A stretch of 30,444 nucleotides of DNA, taken from positions 1 to 30,444 of the forward strand of contig NXFV01000824.1 in NCBI GenBank assembly GCA_002803225.1, given 5' to 3'. Below are positions 28,889-30,444 of this stretch, piece after piece. The notes below the pieces were generated by a model. It saw nothing but the letters and a program-made list of their open reading frames with translations, was not told the origin of the DNA and made no database searches. Source of the DNA: Gamarada debralockiae (lineage: Eukaryota > Ascomycota > Leotiomycetes > Helotiales > Hyphodiscaceae). The position numbers were made by a program, and so were the translations under genes. Each line of letters starts with the position of its first letter. Positions within the stretch are counted from its first letter, which is position 1.

Positions 28889-29784
28889 ATGCCACCGCCC
28901 TCACCAATCCTCAACACCATCAGCACCCCTTACAACGAAGCTGAGATCGTGGGTCTCCTCACCGTGCTCTACGAACTCTTGGTCAAATTAACCTATTTCA
29001 ATCACGATCAGATTACATGGCCACCTAAAGAAGAGGGGCATAGAATCAACGAAGCTTTGTGCGAGCAGCTTCACCTCGATCCTGCTGTCATCTCGTTGAT
29101 AAAGAAAATCCCATATGTGGATGGCGATCTTCGTTACGGCGTTCACTTATTTCCTGGATCTATGCCGTACTCATTTCTCCAGGATGGTGATATTGTCGAA
29201 AGCCGTGACCCGGAAAATCTACCACCAAAGCCAGGCAGGAAGAGTGAGTTGAGGTTGAACTATTTTCTTCCGCATGACGTAGCATTGTCGCATAATCTTC
29301 GTGACGGGATGGCATTAGTACTTGATACGAAAGATAGTACGTTTGAATCTCGTGTCTCAGGCTAATGGACGGGCTAATATCAAGACATAGATACCGTTCG
29401 AATGTTAGATAGTAATGATTCCCCAGACTATCTTAATCCCGAAGGTACCGTGCTTGAACGACCTGAAGATCCGATGCATTATCGAAATTGGTATACGCAA
29501 GACGCACCATCGTACTTCCGACGCCTGAATGAAAAAATTCGTTCCCTGGAACTGATTCCCTGTGGTCCGTCGGGGTTTGGGAGAGAATACCACGGTAATG
29601 AGGATGCCAAAGTAGTAAGTATAGAACTCCCGTTCATAGGATTGGCTAATCAGCTGGTCAGCGCGACGAGGTCAAAAGCATCCTTATTGAAACATACGGC
29701 TGGCCAGACAATTTCCGGCAGGAGGACTGGTCACGCGATTCAGAGGAAGTATGGAACGATGTCATTAAAAGAGCAATTCACTGA
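28889..29784 (+). CDS. Unrecognised fungal protein, three exons
   Basis: Predicted 264 residues from exons 28889-29336, 29391-29614 and 29662-29784. The introns are 54 nt and 47 nt, both GT-AG with GGCTAAT-type branch points. The first junction gives DTKD-NTVRML. The second replaces an alternative frame by RDEVKSILIETYGWPDNF and a stop at 29782-29784. The sequence is soluble and mixed: AEIVGLLTVLYELLVKL at 18-34, then TWPP and EGHRINEALCEQLHLD, LIKKIPYVDG at 70-79, VESRDPENLPP at 103-113, and a C-terminal helix EEVWNDVIKRAIH. I recognise no catalytic motif. The layout recalls uncharacterised fungal proteins with an N-terminal helical region and an IPY-type segment. A C-terminal GWP-like element and low-complexity absence argue for a real, intact gene. 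Confidence 0.75.
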
Positions 29785-29838
29785 ATAGCGTAGACGGCCA
29801 AATATATATACAAGGAATCAAATCCTGGTCAATCATCT
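29785..29838. other. Short spacer between convergent genes
   Basis: Only 54 bp separate the two stop codons, so the transcripts very likely overlap at their 3' ends. Confidence 0.5.
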
Positions 29839-30400
29839 CTACATACCTACACAGTAGTAATAATCAGGCCATAAACCCAAGCAGTCATCTCCCACAGCAG
29901 GATTCCACTCGTAAAACTCGTGCAAGGTAGTGCCATACTCTGCTGCGATATCATAACAGCCGTCTCCTAACTGGCCTTCGTAGAACACCGCACAGCCGCT
30001 CGCCATGCCGGTCTGTATGGGAGATGGCGTGGTGGCTGGTATGGCTGTTGATGTCGTCGTCGCTGTGGATGACGTTGTGCTAGCAAGCGGCACTCCAGAC
30101 ACGCAGTAGCTGTAATCCGGCCACAAACCGTCACAGGCCGAATCAACGTATGTGTTCAGCGCTATGAAGTCAGCCAGGGATATGCCATACTCTTGCTCGA
30201 TATCATAACATGAATCCCCCGATGATACAGTGTACCATTCGTAGCAGTACGGTGTAGTTCCAGAAGTAGTCGGACTTGGAGCAGCGACGTCGGATGCTGT
30301 CGCAGTACTGCTAGCTGAAGACTTCGAAATAGTTGTTGATGTAGCGGGTGACTTAGTGGAGATGACGCTGGACGCGACGGTTCCTGTTGGAACGTGACAT
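29839..30400 (-). CDS. LysM-domain protein, 3' part, cut by window edge
   Basis: The last exon of a secreted chitin-binding-type protein. It encodes a Ser/Thr/Ala-rich linker (30262-30390), then a LysM module (WYTVSSGDSCYDIEQEYG, FIALN, DGLWPDYSYCV) at about 30110-30245. A second Ser/Thr linker leads to another LysM (FYEGQLGDGCYDIAAEYG, FYEWNPAVGDDC, LWPDYYYCV) at about 29845-29990, ending YYYCVGM. Paired cysteines and the C-terminal YCV follow fungal LysM proteins that bind chitin oligomers outside the cell. The exon starts after a CTCAG acceptor at 30401-30405. The intron reaches toward or past the window end, so the signal peptide and any further LysM copies are not visible. The modules are typical of multi-LysM proteins of this kind. 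Confidence 0.85.
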
Positions 30401-30444
30401 CTGAGTCATAACCCCTTGGCCCTGTTGCCTAGGGTATGAGTCAC

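Noticed and set aside
29615..29788. Read-through C-terminus of the 28889 gene ending at 29788
   Set aside because: A GTAAGT...CAG intron of 47 nt gives a far more protein-like end (DEVKSILIETYGWPDNF) in another frame.

Overview
This window is eukaryotic nuclear DNA from a filamentous ascomycete (Pezizomycotina). The genes carry introns of about 40-70 nt with GTAAGT/GTATGT-type donors and CTAAC/CTAAT-type branch points. The protein families (2EXR, LaeA-like methyltransferase, FLR1-like MFS, fungal P450, LysM) are typical of that group. The repeats carry strong marks of repeat-induced point mutation (RIP). I cannot assign a genus.

Layout. 1-7100 is an AT-rich, RIP-destroyed block holding a Ty3/Gypsy chromovirus-type retrotransposon with two LTRs about 277 bp long (213-489 and 6457-6733). 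7100-10155 holds weak or broken ORFs on the minus strand. 10156-11951 (minus) is a complete five-exon cytochrome P450. 12799-14403 is a cluster of fold-back and inverted-repeat elements. 14664-16205 (plus) is an indoleamine 2,3-dioxygenase/PrnB-superfamily haem protein in four exons. 16656-17417 (plus) is a 2EXR-domain protein. 18703-19713 (plus) is a LaeA-like SAM methyltransferase in two exons. 20335-20458 is a two-copy tandem repeat. 21287-23645 (plus) is a twelve-exon FLR1-like MFS drug transporter with two perfect TCCGCGGA boxes in its promoter. 24528-26696 is a 2.17-kb non-autonomous hAT-like element with an 8-bp target duplication and internal tandem arrays. 27520-28160 (minus) is a decayed Myb/SANT-domain gene. 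28220-28445 is a MITE-like inverted-repeat element. 28889-29784 (plus) is an unrecognised but intact-looking fungal gene in three exons. 29839-30400 and beyond (minus) is the 3' part of a secreted LysM-type gene cut by the window edge.

How the genes may work together. P450, IDO/PrnB-like dioxygenase, methyltransferase and MFS pump lie within 13.5 kb with only a 2EXR gene between them, and TE debris on both sides. This resembles a small specialised-metabolism cluster without a PKS, NRPS or terpene backbone enzyme, plausibly acting on an indole or other aromatic amine and exporting the product. That grouping is inference. The individual family calls for the P450, MFS, MTase and 2EXR genes are firm, and the IDO-superfamily call is moderately firm. 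The exon models were built by hand from protein continuity and splice consensus.
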